From Chryseobacterium oryctis (GTDB taxonomy: Bacteria; Bacteroidota; Bacteroidia; Flavobacteriales; Weeksellaceae): a stretch of DNA of 64,000 nt. The number at the start of each line of letters is the position of its first letter. Positions within the stretch are counted from its first letter, which is position 1. Below the pieces are notes generated by a model. The model saw only the letters and a list, made by a program, of their open reading frames with translations. It made no database searches and was not told where the DNA came from. This document shows positions 62,861-64,000 of the stretch, in pieces. A program made the position numbers and the translations under genes. The stretch is from assembly GCF_025971925.1 (NCBI RefSeq), contig NZ_JAPDHV010000002.1, positions 649,393 through 713,392 on the forward strand, in the 5' to 3' direction.

Positions 62861-62868
62861 AATTTGAT

Positions 62869-63555
62869 ATGAAGAATTTAATTATTGTAGCTTTTGCTCT
62901 TGGTTTTCAACTTTTCAGTGCTCAAAATGTGTATATGACGAGAGTGGAAAAGACAAATGACAATGCTGATAAATTTTTGTATAAAATAGATAATGAAGCC
63001 AAAGATGCAGAGTATCTTGGAGAAGTAGAAGTTCAGGGATTTTCCAAAAATGATGCTGATGTTTTTTCTTTGATATATAAAAAAGCAAAAGAAATAGGAG
63101 CAAACTCTTTTTCTTGGAAACCCTTTGAAAATATTGACGGTTCTCCAGCTGACTTCAATCCTTCAAATTATAAAATTAATTTATATTATTTACCAAAAGA
63201 AAAATTGACCGAGCAAACTGGAAACCTATACTTATTTGCCTCTTCAGATAAAGAACAAAGAATCAGTATTAATAGAAAAGATTATGTTTTATCTCCAAGA
63301 ACATATTTATTGCTAAAAACAGTTTCTGGAGAAGTTTACACAATCTCTACAAAAAAACTTCTTGGTTCAACTATCAAATTACAACCAAAGGCAGGAGAGC
63401 AAAATCTGTATTTTCAAATTTCTTCTACCAAAATAAAATCTGATGATACAGGAGTAGGAGGATTAAACTTAAAAAGTGGAGACATTATTGGCTTGGAAAA
63501 ATCTTACGCAGAATTTTTAAGTACAATTTATAATAAACAAAAGCAGGGTAATTAA
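62869..63555 (+). CDS. Secreted protein of unknown function
   Basis: A 228-residue protein starting at ATG 62869, 8 bp after rfbD; the ORF continues upstream inside rfbD but the leader MKNLIIVAFALGFQLFSAQ fits only this start. The mature part is beta-rich (EYLGEVEVQGFSKNDADVF, NLYYLPKEKL, KEQRISINRKDYVLSPRTYL). No domain was recognised. It ends within the arm of a terminator-like hairpin. Confidence 0.8.
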   Translation: MKNLIIVAFALGFQLFSAQNVYMTRVEKTNDNADKFLYKIDNEAKDAEYLGEVEVQGFSKNDADVFSLIYKKAKEIGANSFSWKPFENIDGSPADFNPSNYKINLYYLPKEKLTEQTGNLYLFASSDKEQRISINRKDYVLSPRTYLLLKTVSGEVYTISTKKLLGSTIKLQPKAGEQNLYFQISSTKIKSDDTGVGGLNLKSGDIIGLEKSYAEFLSTIYNKQKQGN

Positions 63556-63570
63556 ACTCTGCTTTTTTAT
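63538..63570 (+). terminator. Intrinsic terminator
   Basis: AAAGCAGGGT / ACTCTGCTTT stem (with G-T pairing) followed by TTTTAT; its left arm contains the last codons of the secreted-protein gene. Confidence 0.7.
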
Positions 63571-63599
63571 TAATTAATGATAGGGTATTATTTTTTCTA

Positions 63600-63686
63600 G
63601 GAGCCATTTCCCGCTCTTCGCTTCTACTCCTCACTCCAGGGCTTATTCCCTGCAAGTTGCGGGGTAACCGCTTCTATCGGGGCTAT
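63600..63686. repeat. GC-richer interspersed repeat candidate
   Basis: GGAGCCATTTCCCGCTCTTC to CCGCTTCTATCGGGGCT is clearly richer in G+C than the flanking DNA, begins with GAGCC and ends with GGGCT. From memory it resembles a repeat common in Chryseobacterium genomes. The rest of the 445-bp stretch 63556-64000 has no credible gene; it contains one TGTGGATAA (63790-63798). Confidence 0.55.
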
Positions 63687-63881
63687 GGTCTTGGTCATTC
63701 TATATAAATCTTTACTTTTATATTGATTTTATCAGCGTATAAAAGGGATAAGATATCCTTTTTGGCAGTATTAAAAACATTTTCCTCATTGTGGATAACT
63801 ATTATGTGTGTTTTAAAATTAAGTATATTAGTTAGTTATGCATAATATTCCCCACAATCTTCATTTTTACGACAATCAGAT

Positions 63882-63913
63882 TTGTTTTGTAATGATAAAA
63901 GGCAGTATCTTTG
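63882..63913 (+). promoter_or_regulatory. Promoter for a gene beyond the window
   Basis: TTG at 63882-63884, a 21-bp spacer and TATCTTTG at 63906-63913 fit the -33/-7 pattern. The 87 bases after it hold no start codon leading into an open frame of note, but TTAGGTAAGC occurs twice (about 26 bp apart), so a long leader, possibly of a structured RNA, continues off the window. Confidence 0.5.
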
Positions 63914-64000
63914 CCGCACTGAAAACGAGAAGTGATTAGGTAAGCGCAGAAGGGCTTTTAGGTAAGCATAACACATCAATAGAGGATAAGAAGCTCAAAA

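Noticed and set aside
63790..63798. TGTGGATAA, a perfect DnaA-box sequence
   Set aside because: Only one copy was seen, with no cluster, no AT-rich unwinding repeats and no dnaA nearby, so an origin is not supported.

Overview
The window is AT-rich DNA from a member of the Bacteroidota, most likely a Chryseobacterium-like flavobacterium (Weeksellaceae). The evidence is a dialkylresorcinol/aryl-polyene (flexirubin-type) pigment cluster, type A C-terminal sorting domains of the type IX secretion system (T9SS), TAnnTTTG-type -7 promoter elements, and the OM-biogenesis order DUF6089-uppS-bamA-ompH-ompH. No rRNA, tRNA or CRISPR array was seen. The assignment rests on motifs read by eye, not on a database search.

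Bases 1-31.5 kb hold the pigment cluster. A rightward arm carries an acyl-activating enzyme (cut by the window edge), two paralogous secreted proteins, an aromatic amino acid lyase very like tyrosine ammonia-lyase, FabG, a ketosynthase, an ACP, a LpxL-like acyltransferase, a CrtI-like oxidoreductase and a C45-type lipoprotein. A flavin-dependent halogenase-like gene faces left and shares a divergent promoter region with the lyase. A long leftward arm (31.5 -> 12.3 kb) carries an MMPL/acyltransferase/methyltransferase-like fusion, darA, darB, hot-dog dehydratases, a BtrH-like cysteine acyltransferase, an ABC exporter, a thioesterase, three further ketosynthase-fold proteins (one intact, one without its active-site residues, one half-size) plus a fourth intact one, a second ACP, a deacetylase, LolA and a DUF2062 glycosyltransferase. 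Together they can make 4-coumaroyl starter units, extend and dehydrate them to an aryl polyene, make the dialkylresorcinol, join and tailor the halves, and export the product.

Bases 31.6-36.4 kb hold surface-polysaccharide genes (EpsG-like, acyltransferase 3, GtrB-like glycosyltransferase, multi-pass membrane protein). topA follows. Bases 39.4-49.1 kb form a secreted-protein/signalling island: a T9SS beta-propeller protein, a metallo-beta-lactamase-fold hydrolase, and a propeller sensor kinase/LytTR regulator pair lying between two related T9SS laminin-G proteins. Both laminin-G genes have a pair of similar 12-bp direct repeats with exactly 21-bp period upstream, which looks like a LytTR operator and ties the locus into a candidate regulatory unit.

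Bases 49.2-55.9 kb hold a degenerate arginase-fold protein, a GT2, a WecA/MraY-type initiating transferase, a Wza-type export lipoprotein and a Wzc-type tyrosine kinase split by one in-frame TGA. Bases 56-61.5 kb are the outer-membrane biogenesis operon (DUF6089, uppS, bamA, two ompH). A thioesterase, rfbD and a secreted protein follow. The last 440 bases are non-coding, with a GC-richer repeat and a promoter-like site pointing out of the window. Several interspersed repeats occur in the window, and pieces of two of them appear to have been absorbed in frame into one ketosynthase gene.
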